Assembly: GCA_030765045.1 (NCBI GenBank)
Contig: CM060969.1
Span: 59,626,716-59,690,715 of the forward strand
Origin: Tenodera sinensis
Taxonomy: Eukaryota; Arthropoda; Insecta; Mantodea; Mantidae
DNA: 64,000 nucleotides
Direction of reading: 5' to 3'
The notes under the pieces were generated by a model. It was not told where the DNA came from. It saw only the letters and a program-made list of their open reading frames with translations, and made no database searches. The position numbers and the translations under genes were made by a program. Of this stretch, positions 42,955 to 55,744 are shown one piece after another. How positions within the stretch are numbered: position 1 is the stretch's first letter; each line of letters starts with the position of its first letter.

Positions 42955-43256
42955 ATAATTTTAACTGACGCTTGATAATCGAACTGACGTAAGATTCTGA
43001 GTTATCATTTTCACTCTCTCTCTCTCACACACACGCATGCACGCACACACACACACACGCGCGCGCACACACCAGCGCGTGCGGACCTTTTTTCCTGGTT
43101 CATTATTGGCCAGCTGCTTGTTTTTTCCTTCTAAAACTGCGGTTTATTTTTTTCCCCTGTTCAAGGGGCCTCAAAATATATATTTCTGGTGAAATCTCGA
43201 CATATAAATGTTGGATCACAATACTTCCTCTACTTATCTATATGTAGTAGTGAAAG
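42955..43256 (+). repeat. Family A, copy h (3' third only)
   Basis: Contains a TTTTAACTGACG block, a CA/CG microsatellite (43014-43078), CAAGGGGCCTCAAAATATAT, GGTGAAATCTCGACATA and a final GTAGTAGTGAAAG before TAAAATGG. The first two thirds of the family are absent. Confidence 0.75.
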
Positions 43257-43834
43257 TAAAATGGATGCACTGTAGCTAGCCCGTCGTGTAACATTCTTAT
43301 TGCACTAAACAGTCAGAAAGCCTCGCAATTTGCACTGCACCATCTTAAAACGCTCGTAATTAGGCTATGGATTTCGCAAGCAGTTTGCTTCAGGTTGTCT
43401 ACACTCAAAGCATTAGACTCGTTGCACCAAATGTAAACAGTCGTGGCTATGAGTTACAGATATGGGAGGGGCACGATCTGGTGGCCGCTACAAGTGTACA
43501 GTCGGGTGAATAAACAACTACAGCATGGCAATACTATACACTGCAGAACATATACTGCCTCATGTTTACGTATCTCCTATTACTGAATGCAATATACCTA
43601 TACGCTGCAAACAATGTATACTATACTGAACTACTGTATGCAATACTTGTATTTTTACGATATTTAGAATACAATTTTGTATATGGACACAATTGTTTTG
43701 ATATACAATGGATTTATGCATTCTAGTATGCATGCTATGTATTTTCAACAGTAAAGCTCGTATCTTTGGTGATACAATCCTCCATGAGATGTACATTTTT
43801 ATTGTTAATTACGCCTGTGCATGCACCTATTGCA

Positions 43835-43970
43835 GTGATCACCATACACATCTTGAAGTTAGTGAAGGCGAATCTCTTACGATTTGCAGTAATACATTCC
43901 TTATATCGTGAAAAATTGCTCTCTACATCGCAAATTGAATTATCACCCACAGAACATCTTATATAATCTA
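43835..43970 (-). pseudogene. hAT transposase C-terminal fragment
   Basis: Inside a 147-codon minus-strand frame (44178-43735) lies DNSICDVESNFSRYKECITA followed by NRKRFAFTNFKM. It matches the hAT dimerisation block (CDVERSFSRYKxxLxxNR) also seen in the element at 25.1-27.2 kb. The rest of the frame is not recognisable as transposase. A small relic of a related but separate hAT copy. Confidence 0.65.
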
Positions 43971-45264
43971 GTACCTTTCCATATGCACCTCTTGAGTGTC
44001 CCTTCCGTATTATTGCTGCATTTGGTACGCTTCTTTTTGTGTACCTTTCCATGAAATTTTTAGAACATGGATTGTGTAACTTGTTAAATGAGACATTAAT
44101 CCTATCATCATGTGGCATAAATCTGAAAAAAACAGATTGTGTGCTTGGACATAGAGGACATAACTTCACCCAGTTCATTTCAACCCACCAAATGCACCTG
44201 TTGACAATATCGTTTACTATGATAAATGTTGCACATTGCTAAAGCGCTTGTTCCCTCTTATTTCTGAATGACATAGTTTGCTTCTATTATATCATTAATA
44301 GCAAATTACTGTGAACCAAACTCTAATATATTCCCATATTTACCCTTTGCGTGATTTAGGTAGATGCGCTGAGATTGTGCAAGGGGTGGGGGTAGGGGTG
44401 GAACCTCCGACGGCGCTGTCTGAAGTACAGTTGCAGCGCAACCTAATTTCGTTCGTTTTGGTGTTAGCGCTTAAGAAATCCTCAGCCTATTCATAATACA
44501 TGGATAAAAAGCTTCATTATTAAAAGGAAAGATCTTGCTTTTTATATTATGTAGTTAGACTAGACTACAAGTACTTTTACACAAGAGAACATTAATCATA
44601 AATATATTTGAGATTTATAGACATCTAAGAAGCTTCTAATTATAGCGGTGACTTCTGTCTTTTGTGCCCGCTGCGAGACTAAGTTCTATTTCAATAACTT
44701 CGTAATAATTTATTCACATTTATGAGGACAAATATCTGACTACGTTACTGATATAATCGGACGTTGCCAGCCTTTATCAGCATCACTAAGCAGGCATACA
44801 TAAAAACATAAAACAAACCTGTTTGTTCAAACCAAAATGATCTTGTTATTCATTCGGTAGAGAATAAAACATTGGATAGTGATGAAACACAAATCCTTAT
44901 AAAAGATTCACGTATGACGTTGAGTTCAACGGTGTCTGAATGTGGAGCAACAATTGCTTTGTTAAGTTACCACCTGTCTTTCGTTATCCTAAACTTTTCC
45001 CAGAGCAAAACAGAAGAAAGAAAAAGAAGAAAAAATGAATTGTTAATATTGCAACACTATACGCAATAGAGCCACAGTTTCTCTTTGTGGGAATTTCGTG
45101 TATGCAGATGTTAAGAGGTACTGCTGTTGCCGTTTCTTCAGAATGACAATGAACTTGGGGAAGGCAGGTTTCCCATCAACATACATAAAGTAGGACACCT
45201 ACAAAACATTCGTAGCAAGCCAACTATGAAATACTGCAACTTCATCACGAAACAAAAAATATTG

Positions 45265-45470
45265 CTAGACTGGCTGGGTTGTCTGGTGGTTAGCATGCCA
45301 GCTTCCAAATATAAAGGTCCCGGGTTCGATATCCGGCTGAATGATAACTCTTCGCTAGCCAGAATTATTCCCTATTCTTCATGGAGTCTGGAAGTAAGAT
45401 TGAAAATGCACTTAACCCGTAATTGGTATGGCGGGGTCAGGAAGATCCGGTGAAAATTGTTTACTATGTG
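45265..45470 (+). repeat. tRNA-derived SINE related to S4
   Basis: The head reads GGGTTGTCTGGTGGTTAGCA and GGTCCCGGGTTCGATATCCGG, with a strong B box. Further on come CTAGCCAGAATTATTCCC and AGTCTGGAAGTAAG, matching the body of the SINE at 32.56 kb (CCAGCCAAGAATGTTCC, AGTCTGGAAGTATT). The heads differ, so two tRNA-type heads share one body, or one head has decayed. No target duplication was seen. Confidence 0.65.
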
Positions 45471-46479
45471 AAACCTAATTTCTCCGCAGTATGACGCTAC
45501 GGCTCCCGGTACCTTCAGACAGTATGTTTTGAGTTGAGTGTTGAGGTTGTGGTGCAAAAAGTGTCTACTTCTGTTCACCAGCTCATGGTCTAAGGAGAAT
45601 GAAGTTCAGTTGGGGGAGACATCCCACATGGTGTAACCTGAGTTTTGTAAACATCCGCGCAAATGTTGCCCTGTTGCTCACGTTGCCATCCTACTTCCAA
45701 TATTATTCACGCTATGTTTACTCGCTGCTAATTTCTGTTAATTTCAGTAGTAAAATCCTACTAGTCACAAATTTTATGTCGGAAGTAATGGTAAAAGTAT
45801 AGTAGAATCAGATAATCCTCCACCTAAGAGTGCTGTGAAATCTGCTATGATATTGTGGTTGCAGAACAGAGAGGTTCGGAGTAACAGTTCTATGTGTAAA
45901 ACGGATCTTAATAACGAGGCTTCTAAAGCGGGCACATTTTGTTCTTTGTTTTATTGGGCCACACTGTTGCTTACTTGCTCCCATATGTGTGATCAAAATC
46001 CCATAGAACTACATAGTTTGGGCCAAGGTAAAACGAATAGTTAGAGAAATGTAACAGGTGACTTCTTACTAGAATTGCACAATAAACGCTCGAAGATATA
46101 CCAGTTAAAGCCGAAACAGACTGGGAGTGTTTTTGAAAAATATAGAAAAGGAGAAACGATCATTAGGAGAAAGACGGAGTAGTTGAAAGCATTGTTTACG
46201 TTTTATAAGCTAAATACACAGCATGAATTGAAAATAACATTTAAATTGTATTATTCGGAGAGAGTAATTTGCTTTAATCTAGCGTGAATGCACATTCCAT
46301 GGTTGGCAACATCGTAAACGCGATTAGAAGCACAACTGCTATTTCAGATATTACTGTGTATCAGGAATTGTTTACCGACGTAGCGGCTGGCTGCATACTT
46401 TCTACGGACCATGAGTTGGTGAACAAACTGTATGCGTCATTAATCGTCAGAAATCATACTTTGAGTTCACCAAGTATCT

Positions 46480-46725
46480 GGCATGGCAGCTAGTTGAACA
46501 TCTACAGAGAAAGATGAGTATTCCACACCTCCCACAAGAGTTAAACAACATTGCCAAGATGTTCAAACGCGAAATTCCCAAGCAATTAGGAGTTATAAAC
46601 ACGGGTTAGATGTGCAAAGTGTCTTAGAACAAAAGACAGGAAAACAAAAATATGTTGTATAACTTGCAATATACCAATATGTAGTGAATGCGCGGTGAAT
46701 GTGAACACCTGCGGTTTTGTCGAGT
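46480..46725 (+). pseudogene. piggyBac-like transposase C-terminal cysteine-rich tail
   Basis: One frame reads RCAKCLRTKDRKTKICCITC and NIPICSECAVNV. The C-x2-C, C-x2-C, C-x2-C spacing preceded by a TPPTRVKQHC-like block matches the cysteine-rich domain that ends many piggyBac transposases. The frame shifts once between the two parts. The DDE core is not recognisable; the 69-codon frame at 46284-46493 directly upstream could be its eroded remainder. No TTAA-flanked ends were found. Confidence 0.45.
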
Positions 46726-46881
46726 AGTCATATCCATTTCATTTATAACACCTTTGTTAGTTACCATTGTTCTTGAATTTAATTCCTCAAACTTTGTTCC
46801 CAGGGTAAATGTAATTCAGTTCAGAATAGCTGATTCTTAAAGATATTACATTTCGACTTATGAAAATCACATACACGTGTG

Positions 46882-46970
46882 CAGGGTCGTATTTACGTAA
46901 GGGCAAACCGGGCAACTGCCCAGGGCGGCACATTTTAGGGGGCGGCAAAATTATTGGAAAGCTGCACACA

Positions 46971-47013
<43 letters not shown>

Positions 47014-47520
47014 GACATGAAACATCAAGTTCCTTTTGATTCTGGATAAATTGATTGAAGAACTGGACAACAGAGTTTCTTCCTACAAGGAATACAGTGA
47101 ACCATTTATGCTTTTGACAAATCTGAAGATGCTTAGTCCACTTGAAATTCAGGAAGCATCATCCAGACTTCAATAGTCTACAGTTCGGATCTTGAACATT
47201 CAGCATTTGTACTTGAATGCTTACACTTCAGAAGCTACATAGAAAAGAATGAAAATGAGACGCACTCTCCTACACAGCTGTAAGGTAACTGTCTAGAGAG
47301 TGTTTGTCCGAATTTAAACATAACTCTACAACTATGCTTGAGCACTCCTGCTTCCAACTGCTCAACTGAGAAATAATTTTCTGCTCTAAGACGCATAAAT
47401 AAGAACATCACAAGTGAAGAATCGTCTTAATTATCTTGGTGTTGTTGAATTGAATCTGAAAGATGTAGCTGTAAGACGAAGTTTGCGTATACAAGGGAAT
47501 CTGAACGAATATGAATAAAT
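46882..47520 (+). pseudogene. hAT element relic (ZMYM/DUF4371-like type), left end and C-terminus
   Basis: The left end CAGGGTCGTATTTACGTAAG starts at 46882 and is followed by GGCAACTGCCCAGGGCGGCA, a common end type of one hAT group. After a poly-A tract comes LIEELDNRVSSYKEYSEPFM then LSPLEIQEASSRL, as in transposases of this group. The dimerisation block is STPASNCSTEK, stop, FSALRRINKNI, then RLNYLGVVELN. A large internal deletion removed the DNA-binding and catalytic core. The right end and target duplication were not found. Confidence 0.65.
46970..47011 (+). repeat. Poly-A tract inside the hAT relic
   Basis: About 40 consecutive A residues after CACACAC. It lies between the hAT left end and the transposase remnant. 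Confidence 0.95.
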
Positions 47521-47529
47521 CAAGAGGAA

Positions 47530-49110
47530 GCAATAAGTAGGGGAGAAGGAGAAAATGACAAAAATTACTCCGAGGGACTAAGTCCATTAGGCCAATTAAA
47601 TATTTTGGTCGGTAATTCATCAATCGCCGCTGTGCACATGCAGATTATAGAATGCAGACAAAAACTTCTCCATTCGGTGGCAGAGATCAATTTACCTAAA
47701 GCTGAAATGAGCAGCCAGAAATACAAGATTCAGGCGATAGATTTCCAAGAGGAGCTATGATATCAACGCTGGAAAAGTCAAAAACTTGAAAAGTGAGATA
47801 CTTTATAGAAATGGAGGAACAAGTATCCAAGAAGATTGAAAATAGTGACTTATGGTACAAGTGATTACAATAATGTTTTAATGTTGACTGAAAAAATTAA
47901 CGGCAGGGGATTACTGAGGGTGAATATTTTTCATAAACTTTCAAGTATACACCTTAATCTGTGTGGCATATAATGTTTTATCCACTACTAAAACGCAAAT
48001 CAAGAGTAATTATCTGAATTAAATACAGATCTATCGTTGCTGCATTGCAGCATAGTGTTATTGGTGTTGATTGTCTTGCAGATCTATATTATTGATAGTA
48101 TAAAGAGAAAAAAAAATGTGAGATGTGTAGCCTCAAAAACCATTCAACCGATTTTGATAATTCTTGTACCAATGAAAAGTTCAAATCTTTATGACGGTCA
48201 CGAAACAATAAAACAACATTTTATTTCATGAATTACTAAACGATTACAACGAATTTACAAAATCTTTGTACTTCAATGCGAGCACATTGGAATTCCACGG
48301 ATATTTCATACTATACAAGCTGTTTTGAAACAACACCGAACGAATACAACAGCCAAGCTTGCACTTGAACTAGTCCAAAGTTTGATGTCGCAGCTTGGAT
48401 ACTCTTTTAGGTATTTATGTAAAATTCAAAATTACAAAGTTTTGAGATTAGGCAGTGCAGAAAGCACTAGTGCATGATGCTCACTAACTCACAACTCCGA
48501 GGGTATATAGTTTTTCCCTCCAAAACATGATGACCCTGTCCCAAAAGGTAGTAGGTATTACTTTGAAGTATGGGTTTACAAGCTTTGCGGTTTAGAAGAA
48601 TAAATGAACCGGAAGATCGACCGCAGTGCCTCTCACCTGCTTATGGGAGTCGCCTTTTATTTGCTAATGATTACAACCCAGCGGCAGGGGGAGGGCTCCT
48701 CTTCGAGGATCATGTTTTAAAACAGCTATTATCTGGCAAGCGCCTGTCAAGAAAACAACTATACCTGGCAAGCGCCTGTCAAGAAAACAAAAGGGTTTTC
48801 CTTGTTATCGGCCAAACTTGTCTTACTTTTCAGGTAAAGGTACAAAGGGCAGTTGCCTACTCAAAAGACTACTTATGACTGGAACAGTTTCAAAGTTGCT
48901 CTTGCGAAACATACGTCTTTATTTAGAAACAGGAGGTCTACAATTTGAATATTTACTTTTAATGGAGATATCAACAAACCCCAACAAATATTAAGAGAAA
49001 TTCCTGCGTACCTCTAAGACTAACTTAATAGCATTTTGTTATTAAATTAATAGCACTTTGTTATCTTAATAGTAAACTCTCAACAACTTTACTGTAAATG
49101 TCAACAAGAT
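47530..49110. other. Unassigned region with a 26-bp direct repeat
   Basis: CTGGCAAGCGCCTGTCAAGA occurs twice within 48735-48795, inside a 102-codon frame (48570-48878) that is GC-richer than its flanks. I do not recognise the product. At 48130-48180 CAACCGATTTTGATAATTCT resembles a phrase common in insect repeats. Confidence 0.4.
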
Positions 49111-49121
49111 CTTGCTTTTAG

Positions 49122-49123
49122 AT

Positions 49124-49202
<79 letters not shown>
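49122..49202 (+). repeat. (GT)n microsatellite
   Basis: An uninterrupted GT array of about 80 bp. Confidence 0.98.
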
Positions 49203-49204
<2 letters not shown>

Positions 49205-49209
49205 CATTT

Positions 49210-50815
49210 AGTATTAAGATTTAAATACAGTAAAATAAAAATCTTGTCTCCCTTTATCAGTTCGTTATCTGCATCCTCAGGATTACTAATGTTAAAGTGC
49301 CCCTGAAAGATAGTATTAGCGGCGTATGCATCCCGGTTAATTTTCCCAGTCATTTCATTTCATTCATTGTTGTTATGATGACAAAGAATAAACAAGTACA
49401 GATTTGGCGGGATTTCGTAAGACAAGAAATCCCTGAAGACGCATTTGTAGTCGTGGGCAACTCCGTATGATGCGCGCTCAAGAGTAGTCGCTACGGGAGA
49501 TTCCCAACCTTCGTTCTTGGTAAGGTATGTGAGTGATCTGGAGGGGATGACGGAGTGAGGGAGTGGGAAATTTATGTTTCACTAAGAGAACCATACTGAC
49601 ACACACTCCCCTCCATCACCTAAAAACTTCACTTTTTACTATCCCGTCCTATGAGACAAGACACGCTCTCGTAATGTGTTCAGTCCAGCTGACCGCAGGG
49701 ACGGATGGACACGACGTTTGTGTGTGCGTGCGCGAGCGTGAGTTAACACGCCGGTGCAAACAGTGAACGCCCTAAGCAGTCGATAAGTGGAGGCCTAGGT
49801 ATTAACACAGTCCAGCAACACTTCCGCAAAACATATTTTAAAGCAATGGATAAGAATCTATAAATATCAGTGCTAATGGTTGTTTTTCAAAATACATATA
49901 CATCAGCCATAGTTAGGATATATTATTTTTATAGGATATTTTCAATCAGTAACGTTATGACTTTCATGAATAGTATGTGCACCTGAGAAACACAATTTCA
50001 AATAGACAAGCTAAGCATTAAGATTAACAAAAACGGAGATTTCAATGGTGGAGTAGACAATGTACTTCAACTAAAATGGCGTAATTATTCCGTATATTTC
50101 TCAAACACCAGAAGTTAAGAAAAGATAACAAACTGCCTTATTTGTACTACGCTTTCAGGCTCAATATAATTACACTGCAAATGTCCTAACAACTACTTCC
50201 AGCATAAAGCTCAAAGAAAATATTACTACCAATAGTGTATCCAGAAGAGACAACAAGGCTCATTAGCTGCAAAGCGATAGTGTTTGGTCCATGGTTAAAT
50301 TTAACCTTGGTAGGGTGTGTAAGAACGTGTGAGTGGGTGCCGCCACCTGTGTTATCGAGCAACGGTCATCGGGAATACTTGGGCAGTGAAGGGAATAAGG
50401 AAGTGCTGAATACAACACCACGTCGTCACAGTGTAGGAGTTATCCACAGCAGTGCATTACTACGCTATCAGAGTAAGTAAAAGGTTTGTGCAAATTCAAT
50501 CATCTTTGTCTTTTCTCCGATGTATTTTAGAATAATTACATGCATCCAGAGAGACAGACAGACAGAGAGAAAGAGATAGAGGGGGGGGGGGGGCAAAAAC
50601 AAACTTTATGTTAAGCTACGAGAACAGCATAATGAAATGCCTTATGCTTTTTCCACCAATAGTAAAAATTAACATTGCAAAAAGTAAACAAAATACAACT
50701 ACAAAATGTGCATGAATATCGCCCTCAGCATTTTAAGAGGTTCGGAGAACACAGGATGAGTGAAATAAACAGTACTGTGAAGATCAGTTGAGTCCTGTAT
50801 GTGATCCCAGAAGCA
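49210..50815. other. Unassigned region
   Basis: No element or domain was recognised. A G run lies at 50580-50593 after degenerate GACA/GAGA repeats. Confidence 0.4.
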
Positions 50816-50820
50816 AAACC

Positions 50821-51127
50821 TGAGGTGCACTCACACGACTTTTTCTCTTTCTTGTGGAAAATATTCTTAAAAACGCTTATTATTTTATCTACTTTAAGTT
50901 AATCGAGAAAGGTGTTTTGGGAATTGTCATATTTCCTTTTAGGTACAGTGGGAATAGGAGATTATGATCAATTTTTTAAGAGCTCGTCTCTATGTGTTGG
51001 CTTTGAAATCCCATTCTCTTTGCATTTCCGGGGCATAAAAAGCGAACGGCTTCCAAACTGAGAAATTAATAAGTATTGAAAAAGTCAAATAAATAACAAG
51101 GTGAATCTCGGAAAATGTTCAACACCG

Positions 51128-51158
<31 letters not shown>

Positions 51159-52415
51159 ACGTTGTGTGTTTTAATGGAATCTACATTAATTGTGTAGTAA
51201 TATTTTGTCTAGCTCTTATTTGCACGTTATACAAAAGTCATCAAGATTTAAGAGAACTTATGAGGACATTCCCAAGAAGTTCAAGAAATGCTTTTCGTCT
51301 GCCATGAAAATATGTTGAACAATGGTATTTTAATCAAAACCGTTACAGCCGCTTTTGAGAAAACAAACATTTTCGAAAAAATTTCCATGTAAAGGGTTCT
51401 GGGGTGGGGTATTTTGTTGATGTTACTTAGAAGATGCTTAACTTAAATACCAATTTTTGGTATTCAGCCGGCTTTTCGTTTTTTAGTGATGCTGTTCACA
51501 AACACAAACATACACGCACGGATCTTCTCTAAAAATATGATGTGCACTCACATTTCCTATTCACTCTTACACATACTATTCTTAAAAATGCTTATTCTAC
51601 TATCTACGTTATGTTAATCGAGATAAACGTTTGCACTGTTTAAGTAATTGCTTCCTTGTAGCTACCATGGGAATAGTGGGATATAGCACGCTTAAGCGAT
51701 AGCCAAACTGAAAGAGCTAGTCGCTATGTGATAGCTTTGAAATACCGCTTTCTTTTGCAGGACATAAAAATGAATTACCATTCAAACAGATAATAAGGAA
51801 TACCGCGAAAATAGTCCGTCAAGAAAATAGTGAAATTGACAAATTGTGAGTTAACGAGATTTACATTGTTTGTATAGCAACATTCTTTCTTTTACGGTTT
51901 ACCAGCTGTGCAGGTCATCCAGAAGAAAACTTATGTGGCCATTCCCAGAAAATTCAAGATAAACATTTAATTTTCCATGAAAATATCTTACATACGTGGT
52001 ATTTTAATCAAAATCGTTAGCCATTTTTGAGAACATAAAAAATTTCGAAAAATGTTCCACTCAAAGGGTAGTCTGAGCTGGGGAGATAATCTTAAAAATC
52101 TTCGTGTTGCATCCCAGGAAGACGCTGAACTTATTTAACTGACTTTTCGTTTATGAATTACACTGTAGATACACAAAGATTTTTTTCTAAAAATACTTTT
52201 TTCATATTCGGGGAGTCTGATAATATGTATTTCTTGTGATCTCGCTGTCGGATTTTTGAGTGGAATAAAATACTTTCCCTTCTTAGTATGTATAGTAGAA
52301 AAAGTAAAAATGTTCTTTTTTGGATTCAAGGGACCTCAAAACCTGAATTTCCAGTGAAATCTCGGCATTGATTTTTTTGGGTAATGCCTTCTCTACCTAC
52401 TATATTCGTGGTAAA
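50821..52415 (+). repeat. Family A, copy f, split by copy g
   Basis: The left part (50821-51535) begins TGAGGTGCACTCACACGACT and runs in normal order up to the GGATCTTCTCTAAAAA block. The right part (52311-52415) resumes exactly there with TGTTCTTTTTTGGATTCAAG and continues through CTCAAAACCTGAATTTCC to a decayed end. The intervening 0.77 kb is a complete second copy. A C/CA run at 51127-51160 lies in the left part. Confidence 0.8.
51536..52304 (+). repeat. Family A, copy g (about 769 bp), nested in copy f
   Basis: Begins TATGATGTGCACTCACATTT and ends TATAGTAGAAAAAG. It is bounded by TAAAAA on both sides (51530-51535 and 52305-52310), consistent with a 6-bp target duplication. Confidence 0.82.
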
Positions 52416-52429
52416 AAGAACAAAGATGT

Positions 52430-55400
52430 ATCAACGTTTTAATTCTGAGTTTCTCCCGTGTAAACTTCATCAGAAACGACTAATGAAATTCCATTAACTA
52501 TGTTTATCTCAACGTGCTCTTCAACACTGAAAGAAAAGTTACAGCGTTTCAAGCGAATTCTTTATATCTGAGGCTTTAGAAGTTATATTAAACTTGTTAT
52601 TCTTGTTGGATGGACTAATGTGCACTGAACGTGCATTTGTCGACCTTTTCTGGTTATTTCCTTTCTCTTAACAAGTTCTGGTAAATCTTCCACAGCTATG
52701 GTATAAGGTAAAAGGAAGCGATAGACTGTTACTTCCTAGGTTTTAGAGTACATGCAATGTTGCTGGACAAATCTCCACATTATACTGCTAGACATACCAC
52801 ACATTTTGAAATAAAATGCCTTTCCAAAGCTGGTTATTTACTTTGTATTTAAACATGCGGGCGTCACTACAGTGGAACTGAGGAATTCAACTACATTGCT
52901 GACAAGTAGGATTCACAAATTTACCAACGGGCTTGCATTAATCTTAATACTCTAAATGTTATTCAAAGAACTTTATCTTAAAATTGTAAACTTCGCTGGA
53001 ATATTAAAGAAAAGTAAGACTTTAAAAGCTTGCAAAGCTAATATTTTGAACACTACAAAAGGAATTCCTGAACTTGATATTCAAGTTTAAGCTGTTCTTT
53101 GCATATTCACCATGCCCAACCGTAAGCACCGGTTATTAATGTTGCAATAACAAATGACGTATCAGAGCAACCATCATAAGTTTCAAACGCCGAATGAACT
53201 ATGTTGTAAACAAAAAGTATAATCACGGGGAGCACGCCGAAATGCGTGGGATATACCTATATTGTCATCCGGAGAGCTTGTTGCAAGAGTGATATGGCTT
53301 AGAGCATACTAAAATCGTGAGCCTCATGTGCAGCAATTTCGCAAAATAAAGAAATTTACCTTATTTTAAGTTCATATCGTAAGGGTACGCGGGTCACTGT
53401 AGCTTCATAGTGACTGTAGGTACCACATCGCAAGTGTTTTGCTTAAAGGAACATCTTTAATGTTTAACCTGCTCTTCTCTAGCAAATTTTCGTAGTTTGT
53501 TTGGATATGTTAACTAATATTCTTAGGTACCTTTATCACTTGAACGACTGAATAACGAAGTAATTGGGGTTTTCCTGATGCTACGAATAAACGTATATCA
53601 GTTACTACATAAGGAAGTCTGAGAATATGCTTTTTCCAGCAAAATGTAATACGCCGAAGAATCCGTCAATATACCTGTCCCCTGCTATTCTGAATTGTAG
53701 CTGATGCAGTTACACTTTGCAGCGACTGAGTGATTAGTTTTCAAACCCAGATATTAAAAACGCTCTAAAAATAATGTTCTTTACTTCGTCCAAGCCGGTC
53801 TTGTTTCATTCTACTTAAACCCGCTTTTGTGCAATGCTGTTCTGATTTTGTTATACTTATTTACCAAAAATGAGAGGAATTTGCTTCTGCGTGGACGTCT
53901 GCTTATATCTAACCAAACAGATAAGACTGGCACGAATATGATAAGACTGGCACGAATAGAATAGATCAGCACGACTTCGAGAAGCGAAGTACAGTTTTCT
54001 TTTTTTCGAAAGAGTAATGTTAGTTTTGTTTCTTTTCGTCTGTTTTCTCAAGCCCAAACTGCTCTAATAGCGTGCCCTTCGGTATTTTAACCTTGGAAAG
54101 GTGTGACCTTCAGATTTTGTGTAGACTGACCTCCCTACATGCTACGCCCATTTTCGGTGCCACAAAGATCCTGCCGTGTCAGGAATTCGGGTCAATGCGT
54201 GGTTCAGGGAACAATACATTAGGTCCTTTAGATAGGATCAGATGTATTCTTGGTTCCAAAAATATTAATATGGATCGATCTCGAAAGCAACATGTATTGT
54301 ATTCCAAGCAAACTGTATCTGTCTGGTGAAAGTCCAAAGAAAGATGGATGACATACCTTCTTTCTCATAGAAATGTTGCTATTCCATAGCGTTCTTTTAA
54401 CTTATTATTAGTATATTCCGTTATTATATGACGTATTCAAATATAGCACGAAAGTAACATTCAACATCAAAATTTGGATTCATATATTTACACTGCTGTA
54501 AGGAATACTTACACAAGTTGTAACCGAAGAATGTTGTAAAAAGATCGGCTTCAATTTTGCAATATATATAATTCACCATTAGTAAAACAAATGCCAGACT
54601 GTAAACCCATTAGCTTTTCTGAGCGAACACTGCGCAGTCCTACTTAAGGCACAGTGGACGAGTAGTAAGTTGGCGCTTTTTCTACTATCCTTGTCTAGCA
54701 CGAGCTCTGGAAAATCTTCCTTGAAAGGGTCCGCTCCTTTTAGAGCCCTATTGTATTCCCTAATTACCTGCGGTGGTGTGAGAGTAAGTGGGCATCACCG
54801 CATCAGTGGTGTTACAACTCTTGCAAGTGAGGTATCGGTTGTCAACAGGACAATGAAGGATCATCCGTCACAGGTGTGCCTATTTGCTTGGTTCGTCATA
54901 AAAGAGAGACGGCTTAGAAAGAGATGCTGATTATTTCTTTCTTTTTCTAATAAGCAAGTGCCAGGTTACACATTGTCCAGTATAGTTTGCTTATACCGAA
55001 GGGCACTGAATGAATTTAAGGTAGCGTCACTCTGTTTAACATGCCAATTCACGTTTGCTGACATCTTACTACACATCTCAAACCCACAACTCCCCATTTA
55101 TTAACGTTGGACTTTGTACCCGAAAATAAAAAGGGCTATTTAATTAAAAATGAATAACGTAAGGCTATAGAAGTTGCTTTATTGATCCAAGCCTCTGACA
55201 AACCTGGAAGGAAATAAATGTGAAGCAAATTCTACACAGAAGAGCTTAAAACTTGCAATTATGTATACGCTTTCAAATTCCATTTATGTTCAACTGACTG
55301 TGAAATATACGAGTAATGAATAGATATGCAAAAAGCGCAATATGTAGCCTTTTTATTACACCTTGAAGTCAGTCCCCTTATGTATGCCATAAAAAATTCA

Positions 55401-55690
55401 AGTGACGTAAACAAAGTCTGAAATGGCTAAACTCGGAATGAAATAAACCACCGTCATTATTAAACTACAACATATCACTAAGCATTAGCACATTTGTAAA
55501 TCTGAATACTGGAAGTTGGTATCGAGTGCTAAAATCTAAAATTATTTTTAGAAACAAAAACCAGAATAGTATTTTATGAAATCGTTTTATGTTGTTGTTT
55601 ATTTCAAGAGTATATGGTGTGAAACGAATGTTGTAAAGGTCATTGGCTTTTTAATAAAACAAAAATACAATTAATATTGTCAATGAATAA
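52430..55690. other. Unassigned region
   Basis: An 18-bp tandem duplication, ATAAGACTGGCACGAATA, lies at about 53921-53958. At 52448-52482 the minus strand reads CTGATGA, 13 nt, GAAAC, but the spacer does not form a stem. No coding domain was recognised in frames of 60-86 codons. Confidence 0.4.
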
Positions 55691-55744
55691 GAAAAGTGAG
55701 TGTTTTGCTTTTAATGTATACTTGGATCTTACTGCAGTTCATTT

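Noticed and set aside
52440..52485. A third hammerhead ribozyme (CTGATGA and GAAAC on the minus strand)
   Set aside because: The 13-nt spacer cannot form stem II.
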